Source: UBA2277 sp035477615
Lineage (GTDB): Bacteria > Patescibacteriota > Microgenomatia > UBA1400 > MFAQ01
DNA: 46,673 bases
NCBI GenBank assembly: GCA_035477615.1
Contig: DATIKJ010000006.1
Location: forward strand, 1 to 46,673
Direction of reading: 5' to 3'
How positions within the stretch are numbered: position 1 is the stretch's first letter; every line of letters begins with the position of its first letter. Both the position numbers and the translations under genes were made by a program. Under the pieces are notes generated by a model. The model worked only from the letters and a program-made list of their open reading frames with translations. It did no database searches and had not been told where the DNA came from. Positions 7,171 to 15,525 of the stretch are shown one piece after another.

Positions 7171-7824
7171 TTAGATGACAATATCTCCGGTATATATCCA
7201 GACTTTAATACCAACGTAGCCTGAACGAGTTAGAGCTGGCTTTTCGACATAATCGATGTTGGCACGAAGAGTTTGGGTAGGGATACGACCCTGTTTGAAT
7301 TTTTCAGTACGGGCAATCTCGGCTCCGTCAATACGACCAGCAAAGACGATTTTGACGCCTTTGGCACCAGCGGCCATTACTTTTTCGATAGCTTGATTGG
7401 CAGCACGACGGAAAGGATAACGGTGTTCAAGCTGGTTAGTAAGACGGTCGACAATAATACCAGCTGATAGTTCTGGATTTTTAATCTCCATTGGATGGAG
7501 ATTAATTTTAATGGCGTTTTTAGCTTTGAGATCTATCTTGAGAAGTTTTTCGACGTCTTTTTTGAGTTGTTCGAGGGAAGAACCACCGCGACCGATAACG
7601 ACACCGGGACGGGAAACATACATATAGATGTCAACAGTGTTGATACTACGCTTTATTTCGATGTTAGTAATCCCAGCAAGTTTTAATTTTTCTTCTAAAA
7701 AACGTCTAATGCTATTGTCTTCTAGAACAAACTTAGCATAGTTTTTGAAACTACTGAACCAAACGGATTTTGTGGGGAAGATGTATCCGGTTCTAAAAAT
7801 GGTTGGGTTGACTTTTTTTCCCAT
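7171..7824 (-). CDS. rpsC: 30S ribosomal protein S3
   Basis: S3 (uS3) lines the mRNA entry tunnel. The 217-aa product starts MGKKVNPTIFRTGYIFPTKS, has the KH-type motif RPGVVIGRGGSSLEQLKKD and the C-terminal signature GRIDGAEIARTEKFKQGRIP plus RANIDYVEKPALTRSG. The leader is A-rich without a Shine-Dalgarno site; it starts one base after the rplV stop. Confidence 0.98.
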   Translation of the reverse strand: MGKKVNPTIFRTGYIFPTKSVWFSSFKNYAKFVLEDNSIRRFLEEKLKLAGITNIEIKRSINTVDIYMYVSRPGVVIGRGGSSLEQLKKDVEKLLKIDLKAKNAIKINLHPMEIKNPELSAGIIVDRLTNQLEHRYPFRRAANQAIEKVMAAGAKGVKIVFAGRIDGAEIARTEKFKQGRIPTQTLRANIDYVEKPALTRSGYVGIKVWIYTGDIVI

Positions 7825-7825
7825 G

Positions 7826-8314
7826 TTATTTAGTTTTTTTAGTGGTTTTAACGATTTTTTTGGAGGTTACTAGTTTCTTGGAGTCTGAGATTGCCACGTC
7901 GTTATCGCTCCTCGCAATGACGGGCGAAGACTTGACTTTGGGAGTAACTACTTTTGGAGTGCTAACTCTAAGATTGAGAGTTAAATGAGAAGAAATTCTC
8001 TCGTATGGTTTGGTTTTGCCACGTCCACCAATGTGAGCACGTTTTACTGTGCGACCTTTGGTAGCAAAAGCGGAGTCAATAATGAGAGAGTCTTGAGAAG
8101 CTTGTACTGTGGATACTGCATTTCCAATAGCTTGTTTGATGAGCTTGGAAATAGGGTCAGATGCTCTTTTCTGGATAACCGCAAGCTGTTTGATGGCGAG
8201 TAGTGCTGGACGTCCGACAATCGCCTTAAGAATAAGGTTAGTTTTGCGTGGAGAAGACAGTACATGACTGGCTCTGGCAACGATAAGGTTAGTGTTTTCT
8301 TTGTTAGTAGCCAT
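7826..8314 (-). CDS. rplV: 50S ribosomal protein L22 with a repeat-derived C-terminal extension
   Basis: L22 (uL22) lines the peptide exit tunnel. The core, residues 1 to about 117, includes ASHVLSSPRKTNLILKAIVG, the hairpin loop region and the AHIGGRGKTKPYERISSHLT end. Typical L22 proteins stop near 110-115 aa; this one has 162. The extra 45 residues are Lys/Ser/Val-rich and include residues 131-143 (VIARSDNDVAIS), which are the direct translation of a REP-like element at 7887-7923 lying in frame. The frame stays open through the element to a stop just before rpsC. The tail should project from the ribosome surface; whether it is retained functionally is not known. Confidence 0.96.
   Translation of the reverse strand: MATNKENTNLIVARASHVLSSPRKTNLILKAIVGRPALLAIKQLAVIQKRASDPISKLIKQAIGNAVSTVQASQDSLIIDSAFATKGRTVKRAHIGGRGKTKPYERISSHLTLNLRVSTPKVVTPKVKSSPVIARSDNDVAISDSKKLVTSKKIVKTTKKTK
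7887..7923. repeat. REP-like palindromic element, copy 5, inside rplV
   Basis: GAGATTGCCACGTCG ... GCTCCTCGCAATGACGGG, in the plus orientation, within the rplV reading frame. Read on the minus strand it encodes VIARSDNDVAIS without a stop. Confidence 0.85.
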
Positions 8315-8320
8315 ATAGCT

Positions 8321-8605
8321 TTAGGTTTTGGTTAAGAGTCTCTTAACGATACGACCATGACCGCGGAAGTTTCTGGTAGCGGAGAATTCGCCTAAGCGGT
8401 GCCCAACCATATCTTCGGTAATAAAGACATCTTTGAAGACTTTACCGTTATGGACTAAAAAAGTATAACCAACAAACTCAGGAGGAATCTGTGAAGATCT
8501 AGCCCAAGTTTTGATGGGTTCTTTTTTACCAGAGTTTTTCATCTTCTCAATTTTGAGGATGAGCTTCTCGGCAACATATGGTCCTTTAATGGTACTTCTG
8601 GACAT
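8321..8605 (-). CDS. rpsS: 30S ribosomal protein S19
   Basis: S19 (uS19) sits in the small-subunit head with S13. The 94-aa product starts MSRSTIKGPYVAEKLILKIE and has the diagnostic IKTWARSSQIPPEFVGYTF and HRLGEFSATRNFRGHG regions. Position between rplB and rplV is standard. Confidence 0.98.
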   Translation of the reverse strand: MSRSTIKGPYVAEKLILKIEKMKNSGKKEPIKTWARSSQIPPEFVGYTFLVHNGKVFKDVFITEDMVGHRLGEFSATRNFRGHGRIVKRLLTKT

Positions 8606-8607
8606 AA

Positions 8608-9366
8608 TTAATGGTTATAGCGATGTTTAATAATTGATTTGTTACTGTATTTTTTCTTATTTCTGGTTCTTTTACCCATGGTTCTTTTACCCCAAGGAGA
8701 TTTAGGTGATTTCATACCAACTCCAGAACGACCTTCTCCACCACCATGTGGGTGTGAGCGAGGATCTTGAGCTACTCCACGAACTTCTGGTCGGCGACCC
8801 ATATGACGGGCACGACCGGCTTTACCAATGATTTCTTCTTTGTGGTGTTCGTTGGTAACGACGCCGATGGTAGCTTTGCAGGTGCCTTTGAAAACACGGA
8901 TTTCACCTGAAGGAAGCTTAACTGAAACAAGCTCGCCTTCTTTAGATTGAACTGTGGCGGCATTACCGGCACTTCTGACCATTTGGGCACCTTTTCCAGG
9001 AGTGATTTCTAGATTATGAATCTGAACGCCAACAGGAATATTTTTTAAAGGTAAACAGTTACCGATTTTTATTTCGGCAGTTTCTCCTGAAATAATAACG
9101 TCTCCAACTTTGAGACCAATTGGAGCAATGATGTAGTCTTTAACACCATTTCCATAGACTAAAAGAGCGATATCGGCGGTACGATTTGGATCGTATTCGA
9201 TAGAAGCCACTTTAGCGGTCAACGCAGTATTACGCTTCCAGTCAATATGACGGAGAAAGCGTGTTTCGCGACCACCTTGATGGCGAACTGTTATTTTACC
9301 AGAAAAATTACGACCTGACGATTTGGGATTTAATTTTCTTAAGTTTTTGGGTGCGGTTGATTTCAT
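8608..9366 (-). CDS. rplB: 50S ribosomal protein L2, short N-terminus
   Basis: L2 (uL2) is needed for subunit joining and peptidyl transfer. The 252-aa product begins MKSTAPKNLRKLNPKSSGRN, corresponding to about residue 28 of a typical 275-aa L2, so the usual KYKPTTPGRR-type start is missing; an in-frame stop lies a short way upstream of the ATG, so it is not a wrong start call. The RNA-binding core (GKITVRHQGGRETRF) and the C-terminal signature with RGVAQDPRSHPHGGGEGRSG are intact, including the conserved His in HPHGGGEG. Confidence 0.97.
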   Translation of the reverse strand: MKSTAPKNLRKLNPKSSGRNFSGKITVRHQGGRETRFLRHIDWKRNTALTAKVASIEYDPNRTADIALLVYGNGVKDYIIAPIGLKVGDVIISGETAEIKIGNCLPLKNIPVGVQIHNLEITPGKGAQMVRSAGNAATVQSKEGELVSVKLPSGEIRVFKGTCKATIGVVTNEHHKEEIIGKAGRARHMGRRPEVRGVAQDPRSHPHGGGEGRSGVGMKSPKSPWGKRTMGKRTRNKKKYSNKSIIKHRYNH

Positions 9367-9371
9367 AAACT

Positions 9372-9680
9372 TTAGGACTTGGCGGTATTAAAAAGCTCTA
9401 TTTTTTGACCTGCTTTAATTTTAACAATGGCTTTTTTACTGACAGGCTTGGTAACATGACGACCAGTTTTGCGGGATTTCTCAGCTCTGGCACCATGTTT
9501 GACGGTGTTGATACTTAAAACGTTAACTTTGAAAAGATCCTCAATCGCTTTTTTAATTTGATATTTACTGGAGTTTGGTGCAACGTTAAAAACGTATTTA
9601 TCAAGAGCCGAAAGAGCATAACTTTTCTCGGTAACAACTGGACTAATGATGGTGTTTTGATGAATTAAAGGTGTAGACAT
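9372..9680 (-). CDS. rplW: 50S ribosomal protein L23
   Basis: L23 (uL23) borders the exit tunnel and docks trigger factor and SRP. The 102-aa product has the family start ISPVVTEKSYALSALDKYVF and KYQIKKAIEDLFKVNVLSIN. It starts just past the rplD stop. Confidence 0.97.
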   Translation of the reverse strand: MSTPLIHQNTIISPVVTEKSYALSALDKYVFNVAPNSSKYQIKKAIEDLFKVNVLSINTVKHGARAEKSRKTGRHVTKPVSKKAIVKIKAGQKIELFNTAKS

Positions 9681-9682
9681 AG

Positions 9683-10300
9683 TTATTTAGATTTTGCCAT
9701 TAATACTGTTTTTAGTCTCTCGACGAGATGTGCATAAGCATTGGCAGTGATCATGAGTTTGGGGCTTTGAACCACTTTGTAGACATTGAGACGATCCGCA
9801 GAAAGAAGAATAACATTTTTTATGTTACTAATAGCCTGAAGAGTTTTTGGATCCTCATGAAAGTGAACTAAGCCAAGTTTGTCGGTACCGAGAGTTTTGA
9901 CGGCTGATTTGGTGGAATTATCTTTGATGGCAGAAGTATCTAAAATATTAAGACGATCTTCTTTTTTGTAAAGAGAAAGGGCACCAAGAAGGGCTTTTAA
10001 TTTCATCTTTTTGTTTAAAGATTTGGTGGCAAGCTTCATACCGCGAGGACCGAAAACAACTCCACCGCCAACAAATATTGGAGCAGACTTGGCACCATGA
10101 CGGGCATTACCAGTTCCTTTTTGTTTGTAGACTTTCTTTTTGGTAGCAGTAATCTCTCCGCGAGTTTTAACTTTGGAAATACCTGCATGAGAGTTCTCCT
10201 GATAAATGTAGATTGCTTGAGCAAGAAGAGCGGGAGAGATTTCGTGATTGAAAACCGAAAGATCCGGTTGGCTTATGGTTTGAACTTTTTTAGTAGCCAT
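9683..10300 (-). CDS. rplD: 50S ribosomal protein L4
   Basis: L4 (uL4) reaches into the exit tunnel and in E. coli represses the S10 operon. The 205-aa product has the tunnel-loop signature KGTGNARHGAKSAPIFVGGG and FGPRGMKLATKSLNKKMK. The position between rplC and rplW is standard. Confidence 0.97.
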   Translation of the reverse strand: MATKKVQTISQPDLSVFNHEISPALLAQAIYIYQENSHAGISKVKTRGEITATKKKVYKQKGTGNARHGAKSAPIFVGGGVVFGPRGMKLATKSLNKKMKLKALLGALSLYKKEDRLNILDTSAIKDNSTKSAVKTLGTDKLGLVHFHEDPKTLQAISNIKNVILLSADRLNVYKVVQSPKLMITANAYAHLVERLKTVLMAKSK

Positions 10301-10303
10301 AGT

Positions 10304-10906
10304 TTATAAAATAGTGATCTTGGTAACAGCACCACGACAGCCAGGAACGGCACCGGTGATTTGGAGAATGCCTGTGGTTGAATCAAATGAATGGATTTTC
10401 AAGTTTTCGATGGTGACATTGACGTCGCCCATGCGACCGGCCATGTGTTTGCCTTTTACTACTCTACCTGGAGTAGTACCTCGACCAATGGAACCCGGAG
10501 CACGACCTCTGTCTGACTGACCATGAGTACGTGGACCACCAGCAAAGTTCCAGCGTTTCATAACACCAGAGGTACCTTTACCTTTGGAGGTTGCGGTAAC
10601 ATTGATTACAGAACCAGGAACTAAAATTTCGGCAAGATTGTAGTCAGTTAATTCCTCAGTCTCGACTTCACGAATTATTCGGGGGGTGTTTTCTTGGCCA
10701 GTTTTTTTGAGAAAACCTGCTAGAGGTTTGTTTGCTTTCTTTTTGATCCCAATACCCATGACTGAGGCGGTGTATCCGTCTTTGTCAGTAGTTTTTGAAG
10801 AGATGAGCACATGAGGATCTACCGTGAGGACGGTCAAGAGGATCCGCTTACCTTCGACGAAGGTCTGAGTCATACTCTGTTTGGTTGCGTATACTTGTTT
10901 GTTCAT
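10304..10906 (-). CDS. rplC: 50S ribosomal protein L3
   Basis: L3 (uL3) organises the peptidyl-transferase region. The 200-aa product begins MNKQVYATKQSMTQTFVEGK, with the family motif KxxMTQxF, and has the GTSGVMKRWNFAGGPRTHG and GSIGRGTTPGRVVKGKHMAG loops that reach the catalytic centre. It follows a 134-base gap after rpsJ holding hairpins that may regulate it. Confidence 0.97.
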   Translation of the reverse strand: MNKQVYATKQSMTQTFVEGKRILLTVLTVDPHVLISSKTTDKDGYTASVMGIGIKKKANKPLAGFLKKTGQENTPRIIREVETEELTDYNLAEILVPGSVINVTATSKGKGTSGVMKRWNFAGGPRTHGQSDRGRAPGSIGRGTTPGRVVKGKHMAGRMGDVNVTIENLKIHSFDSTTGILQITGAVPGCRGAVTKITIL

Positions 10907-10940
10907 TTTTTATTAATTTTTTGTTTTTCACCATATTTTC

Positions 10941-11001
10941 ATTGCTCGTTGCTCTAGCAATAAAAATTGCCCCCGATTTTTCGGGAAAACCGAAAAATGG
11001 G
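10941..11001 (-). promoter_or_regulatory. Hairpin cluster in the rpsJ-rplC gap (candidate leader)
   Basis: The 134-base gap holds three inverted repeats: a 12-bp stem with one bulge at 10972-11001 (CCCGATTTTTCGG with CCGAAAAATGGG), a 6-bp stem at 10941-10961 (ATTGCT with AGCAAT) and a 5-bp stem at 10957-10970 (GCAAT with ATTGC). The last two share bases 10957-10961 and so exclude each other. This resembles an attenuator or protein-binding leader. In E. coli the S10 leader bound by L4 lies before rpsJ, so equivalence is only an inference. Confidence 0.5.
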
Positions 11002-11040
11002 AAAGGGAGTATTAGTTATTTAAAGATAGCGACATTTAAG

Positions 11041-11352
11041 TTACATTTTGATCTCGATACCAACACCAGCAGGAAGATCAAGGTGTTGTAATGAGTCAAT
11101 AGTCTTGTTGGTAGGATTTACGATATCGATGAGTCTCTTGTGAGTGAGAATAGCGAACTGTTCACGAGCATCTTTATCTGTGTGAGGAGAAGAAGTAACG
11201 ACAATAACTTTCTTCTTGGTAGGTAGTGGTACAGGACCAACCACTTGGGCGCCTGAGACTAAAGCGGCTTGAATGATTTTCTTAGCTGCTTCATCGATAA
11301 CACGATGATCAAAAGACTTTAGTTTGACGCGGATACGTGGTTGGTCTGTCAT
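11041..11352 (-). CDS. rpsJ: 30S ribosomal protein S10
   Basis: S10 (uS10) is a small-subunit head protein and NusE antitermination partner. The ATG at 11352 gives 103 aa starting MTDQPRIRVKLKSFDHRVID; a TTG two codons upstream is less likely. The VVGPVPLPTKKKVIVVTSSP signature and HKRLIDIVNPTNKTIDSL are conserved. It lies 35 bases after the tuf stop, so the str and S10 units are joined. Confidence 0.97.
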   Translation of the reverse strand: MTDQPRIRVKLKSFDHRVIDEAAKKIIQAALVSGAQVVGPVPLPTKKKVIVVTSSPHTDKDAREQFAILTHKRLIDIVNPTNKTIDSLQHLDLPAGVGIEIKM

Positions 11353-11387
11353 GTTCAAGAAGATTAAATGTGCGGTTAATTGATGTC

Positions 11388-12563
11388 TTAGGCAACGACC
11401 TTGGTAATTACACCAGCGCCAACAGTGAGACCACCCTCGCGAATTGCGAAGTTTTGCCCATCAGACATAGCAATTGGCTGGATAAGTTCTACAGTCATTT
11501 TGGCGTTGTCGCCAGGCATAATCATCTCGACACCTTCTGGGAGTTTGACTTCTCCGGTAACATCAGTGGTTCGAATAAAGAACTGAGGTTTGTAGCCAGT
11601 AAACATAGGAGTGTGGCGACCACCCTCATCTTTGCCTAGGATATAAGCCTCGGCTTCGAACTTGGTGTGAGGAGTAATGGAACCAGGTTTGGCTAAAACT
11701 TGACCTCTTTGGACATCTTCTTTTTCGATACCTCTTAAAAGAAGACCTACATTATCACCTGATTGACCTTGTTCAAGCTGTTGATGGAACATTTCTACTC
11801 CAGTAACAACTGATTTTGTTGTGTCTTTGATACCAACAATTTCAACTTCATCACCGATTTTGATGATACCTGTACTGATACGACCAGTAACGACTGTACC
11901 ACGACCTTTAATGGAGAAAACATCTTCAACAGGCATAAGGAAAGGTTTATCGAGTTCGCGAACTGGAGTAGGAATCCAAGTGTCGATTGTGTCCATGAGT
12001 TTCATGATGTCAGCTTGAGCTTCTTTGTCTCCTTCGAGAGCCTTGAGAGCAGAAACACGTACTATTGGAGTGTCTTCTTCGAAGTGATTTTTAACTAGGA
12101 GCTCTTTTATTTCCATTTCGACTAGTTCGAGAAGTTCGGGATCAGAAACAGCATCACATTTGTTGAGAGCGACAACTAAGCGAGGAACATTAACCTGGTG
12201 AGCCAAGAGTAAGTGCTCTTTGGTTTGAGGCATAGGACCGTCTGTAGCAGCGACAACTAAAATGGCACCATCCATCTGAGCAGCACCGGTGATCATGTTT
12301 TTGATGTAGTCTCGGTGACCAGGACAGTCGATGTGGGCATAGTGACGAGTTGCTGTTTCGTAAGGGACATGAGAAATGTTGATGGTAACTCCACGCTCTC
12401 TCTCTTCGGGAGATTTATCAATCTGATCAAAAGGAAGAGCTTCAGCTAGTCCTTGAGAAGCTAAGGTAGTAGTAATTGCGGCAGTTAATGTGGTTTTACC
12501 GTGGTCAACGTGACCGATAGTACCAATATTAACGTGGGGTTTGGTTCTTGCGTATGTAGCCAT
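11388..12563 (-). CDS. tuf: Elongation factor Tu
   Basis: EF-Tu delivers aminoacyl-tRNA to the ribosome. The 391-aa protein has G1 GHVDHGKT at 17-24, switch II DCPGH, NKCD at 134-137 and SALKALEG, then the two beta-barrel domains with GRGTVVTGRISTGIIKIGDE and the C-terminal FAIREGGLTVGAGVITKV. One residue stands out: switch II reads DCPGHRDY where bacterial EF-Tu normally has DCPGHADY; Arg is the usual residue in archaeal and eukaryotic EF-1A. Otherwise it is clearly bacterial. It follows fusA and precedes rpsJ. Its leader is very A-rich with no Shine-Dalgarno site. Confidence 0.98.
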   Translation of the reverse strand: MATYARTKPHVNIGTIGHVDHGKTTLTAAITTTLASQGLAEALPFDQIDKSPEERERGVTINISHVPYETATRHYAHIDCPGHRDYIKNMITGAAQMDGAILVVAATDGPMPQTKEHLLLAHQVNVPRLVVALNKCDAVSDPELLELVEMEIKELLVKNHFEEDTPIVRVSALKALEGDKEAQADIMKLMDTIDTWIPTPVRELDKPFLMPVEDVFSIKGRGTVVTGRISTGIIKIGDEVEIVGIKDTTKSVVTGVEMFHQQLEQGQSGDNVGLLLRGIEKEDVQRGQVLAKPGSITPHTKFEAEAYILGKDEGGRHTPMFTGYKPQFFIRTTDVTGEVKLPEGVEMIMPGDNAKMTVELIQPIAMSDGQNFAIREGGLTVGAGVITKVVA

Positions 12564-12633
12564 TTTTATTAATTTTTTTTAATTATTTATAATATGTGTT
12601 TTAAGCCTATTTATTTTAGCAGATTTTACCTTA

Positions 12634-14754
12634 TTATGCGGGATTTTTCAATAACTTGGCAGCAATACTGTTTGGAAGTTCTTGATAATGACTTGGTTCC
12701 ATGTAGTATGAGGCACGACCAGCGGTAAGCGAGCGGATTGCAGTAGCATAAGCCGAAAGCTCGGAAAGAGGCACGGTAGCTGTAATGACACGAGCATTTC
12801 CTCTTTGGGCAGTGCCACCAATTTGAGCACGTCTAGCCGAAAGATCGCCAATAATGTCGCCCATATTTCCTTCTGGGGTTGTGACTTCGACTTTCATAAT
12901 TGGTTCAAGAATGACTGGTCCTGCTTGTTTGGCTGCATCTTGCAGAGCCATACTACCGGCGATTTTGAATGACATTTCTGAAGAGTCGACTTCGTGGAAA
13001 CTTCCATCTACAACAGCAACGTCAAGATCGACCATGGAAAAACCGGCGATAATACCGTTGTCTAAAGCTTCACGAACGCCTTTTTCAATTGGACTGATGA
13101 ATTCACGAGGAATGGTGCCACCAACAATCTTGTTGGTAAAAGTAAAACCTTCACCACGAGGTTTGGGGGTGACGATTAAAATACAGTGACCATATTGACC
13201 ACGCCCACCTGATTGACGAATGTATTTACCTTCACCTTTTGCTTCTTTGGTAATGGTTTCGCGGTAAGCTACTTGAGGTGCACCAGTTGTGGCATCAACT
13301 TTGAATTCACGACGAAGACGGTCAACTAAAATTTCTAGGTGAAGTTCTCCCATACCTGCGATGACGGTCTGACCGGTTTCCAGGTTGGTTTTAATTTTAA
13401 AAGTAGGGTCTTCTTCGGCCAAACGACCCAGAGCAATATCAAGTTTTTCTTGGTCAGCCTTGGTTTTTGGTTCTATCGCAAGAGATATAACTGGATCCGG
13501 AAAGTCAATAGATTCGAGAATAATGGGATGGCCTTCATCACAGAGAGTGTCACCTGTTTTGGTTGCTTTTAGACCAACAATGCCGACGATTTCACCAGCT
13601 TTGGCTTCTTGAATTTCTTCACGGGTGTTGGCGTGCATTAAAAGTAAGCGACCAAGACGTTCACGTTCGGATTTGCTAGCGTTGAAAACATAGGAACCAG
13701 CGGAAATTTTGCCGGAGTAAAGACGGACATAGGTAACTTTTCCAACGTGGGGATCGGCTTGAATTTTGAATGCAAGACCAACGAAGTTTTCGTCGGGGCT
13801 TGGTTTTCTGGTTTCAACTTCACCAGTTTTTGGATTAGTGCCTTCGGTGTCGACGATATCGAGAGGTGAAGGAAGAAAGTCGACAACTGCATCAAGAAGA
13901 GGTTGAACACCTTTGTTGCGAAGTGACGAACCAGGGAAAACGGGAACAATTTCATTAGCTATAGTGGCTTTACGAAGAGCGGTCTTGAGATCTGACATAT
14001 TAGGTTCATCACCGTTTAGATATTTCTCCATTAAGACTTCGTCTGTTTCAACGATTGATTCGATCAGTTTGCCTCTTTCTAATTCACACTCGGCTTGCAT
14101 GTCTGATGGGAAACCATCAGTGACGTCATATTTGGCGCCGGTTTCATCTCCTTGCCAGATAATTGTTTTTTTCTCAAGAAGCATAGCAATACCTTTGAAA
14201 GTATTTTCTACACCAACAGGAAGAGCAAGAATACCTGTTTTGGCACCGAGTTTTTCATGGACATCTTTGATGGTAGCCATAAAATCGGCTCCTAAAACAT
14301 CCATTTTGTTAACAAGAGCGATACGAGGAACTTTGTATTTGTCGGCTTGGCGCCAGACAGTTTCGGTTTGAGATTGCACACCACTACCGGCATCAAGAAC
14401 GATAATACCGCCATCGAGAACACGAAGAGAACGTTCTACTTCAGCGGTGAAGTCGACGTGGCCTGGAGTATCAATGATGTTGAAACGACATTCGTCTTTA
14501 ATATTGGCATCAGTTAATACTGGTGTCCAAAAAGCGGTTGTGGCAGCAGAAACAATGGTAATACCACGCTCACGTTCTTGATCCATCCAGTCCATTTGTG
14601 TATCACCTTCATCAATATCACCAATTTTGTAGGTTTTACCGGTATAAAAAAGAATACGTTCGGTAGTAGTCGTTTTGCCAGCATCGATATGGGCAATAAC
14701 TCCAATGTTTCTTACACGTTCTAATGGGACTTGTTTTGAGACGGGTGCGGCCAT
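12634..14754 (-). CDS. fusA: Elongation factor G
   Basis: EF-G drives translocation. The 706-aa protein has G1 AHIDAGKT at 21-28, RGITIVSAATT switch I, DTPGHVDF, NKMD, then domains II-V with GQYGHCILIVTPKPRGEGF in domain IV and the SYYMEPSHYQELP end. Length is normal. A probable promoter with an extended -10 lies about 70 bases upstream, and tuf follows after 70 bases. It is separated from rpsG by three unrelated genes, so the usual rpsL-rpsG-fusA-tuf order is interrupted. Confidence 0.98.
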   Translation of the reverse strand: MAAPVSKQVPLERVRNIGVIAHIDAGKTTTTERILFYTGKTYKIGDIDEGDTQMDWMDQERERGITIVSAATTAFWTPVLTDANIKDECRFNIIDTPGHVDFTAEVERSLRVLDGGIIVLDAGSGVQSQTETVWRQADKYKVPRIALVNKMDVLGADFMATIKDVHEKLGAKTGILALPVGVENTFKGIAMLLEKKTIIWQGDETGAKYDVTDGFPSDMQAECELERGKLIESIVETDEVLMEKYLNGDEPNMSDLKTALRKATIANEIVPVFPGSSLRNKGVQPLLDAVVDFLPSPLDIVDTEGTNPKTGEVETRKPSPDENFVGLAFKIQADPHVGKVTYVRLYSGKISAGSYVFNASKSERERLGRLLLMHANTREEIQEAKAGEIVGIVGLKATKTGDTLCDEGHPIILESIDFPDPVISLAIEPKTKADQEKLDIALGRLAEEDPTFKIKTNLETGQTVIAGMGELHLEILVDRLRREFKVDATTGAPQVAYRETITKEAKGEGKYIRQSGGRGQYGHCILIVTPKPRGEGFTFTNKIVGGTIPREFISPIEKGVREALDNGIIAGFSMVDLDVAVVDGSFHEVDSSEMSFKIAGSMALQDAAKQAGPVILEPIMKVEVTTPEGNMGDIIGDLSARRAQIGGTAQRGNARVITATVPLSELSAYATAIRSLTAGRASYYMEPSHYQELPNSIAAKLLKNPA

Positions 14755-14831
14755 ACTTTTTGTAGTTTTTGTTTATTATTTATTTTGACAAAAGAAACCT
14801 GTCCTTTTTGAGACATAATTTCACGAGCTTA

Positions 14832-14840
14832 ATTTTACCA
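14832..14840 (-). promoter_or_regulatory. Extended -10 promoter candidate for fusA-tuf
   Basis: TGGTAAAAT on the minus strand, 77 bases before the fusA ATG. No convincing -35. It lies between the terminator-bounded membrane gene and fusA, where a promoter for the translation-factor/ribosomal run is expected. Confidence 0.4.
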
Positions 14841-14880
14841 CAACTCCTATAACAATGAGTGGAGAGTGGAGCAGATTTCA

Positions 14881-14909
14881 TAAAAAACCTTCCATTTAAT
14901 TGGAAGGTT
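14881..14909 (-). terminator. Intrinsic terminator overlapping the end of the DUF1361-like gene
   Basis: Perfect 9-bp stem AACCTTCCA/TGGAAGGTT with a 6-base loop, followed on the minus strand by TTTTTTA. The stop codon of the upstream gene lies in the loop, so its last codons form the stem. Confidence 0.85.
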
Positions 14910-15453
14910 TATACAAAAATCGATGGGTCAGATATCCCAAAATAAAAATTAGAGATGAAGTGGCAAGAGCCAAAAGGATTAGTGGAGTATTTTTTAATAG
15001 CTCAAGACCAATTATTGGAAGAAAAATTGGTATGAAGCCTACAAAACTATGATAGTCCAGAAGCCCGACTACACCACCAAAACCACCAATTAGGCTCAAA
15101 AATAGATAATAGACAAAGATTTCTTTTTTATTTTTGGCATAGTGATGAACTATAAGAAAGTTGACAAACAAAGTACAGACAAGCCCAATAAAGGCAATAC
15201 TACCAAAAACAAGGACTGAAGCTAAGTTAGAAAAAATAATGTGCTTCATCTCAAAAAAAGCATAAGTACTATTTGGGATGAAGAGGATAAAGAAATAAAC
15301 GAGAATAATATTCCAAAAAGACATATGTCTGCCAATTTGAGGTAGATGCTTATTTTTTTTTAAAATTAGGAACAAAATAATCGGATATAAACTTAATAGG
15401 AGGTCTAAGAATAGTCCTCCAGGGAAAATAGCATGATTCTGGAAAATGTACAC
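14896..15453 (-). CDS. DUF1361-like membrane protein
   Basis: A 185-aa integral membrane protein with about six hydrophobic segments. LFIPNSTYAFFEMKHII resembles the LFxPNxPYxxxDLxHL motif of DUF1361, a family of unknown function; this match is by eye and tentative. The start is GTG, supported by a strong GAGGAGG Shine-Dalgarno four bases upstream, which is unusual in this window. It lies between the DEAH helicase and fusA and ends in its own terminator, so it looks like an accessory gene inserted into the str region. Function unknown. Confidence 0.7.
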   Translation of the reverse strand: MYIFQNHAIFPGGLFLDLLLSLYPIILFLILKKNKHLPQIGRHMSFWNIILVYFFILFIPNSTYAFFEMKHIIFSNLASVLVFGSIAFIGLVCTLFVNFLIVHHYAKNKKEIFVYYLFLSLIGGFGGVVGLLDYHSFVGFIPIFLPIIGLELLKNTPLILLALATSSLIFILGYLTHRFLYKPSN

Positions 15454-15525
15454 TTATCCTCCTCTGTTAAGGTTCCATTTTGGGAGATTGTCTCACAATA
15501 ATAAACGACCGTCAATTAAGGAGTT

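Noticed and set aside
13913..14371. 152-aa plus-strand open frame
   Set aside because: It lies antisense within fusA, has no family features and no initiation signals; a shadow of the real gene.
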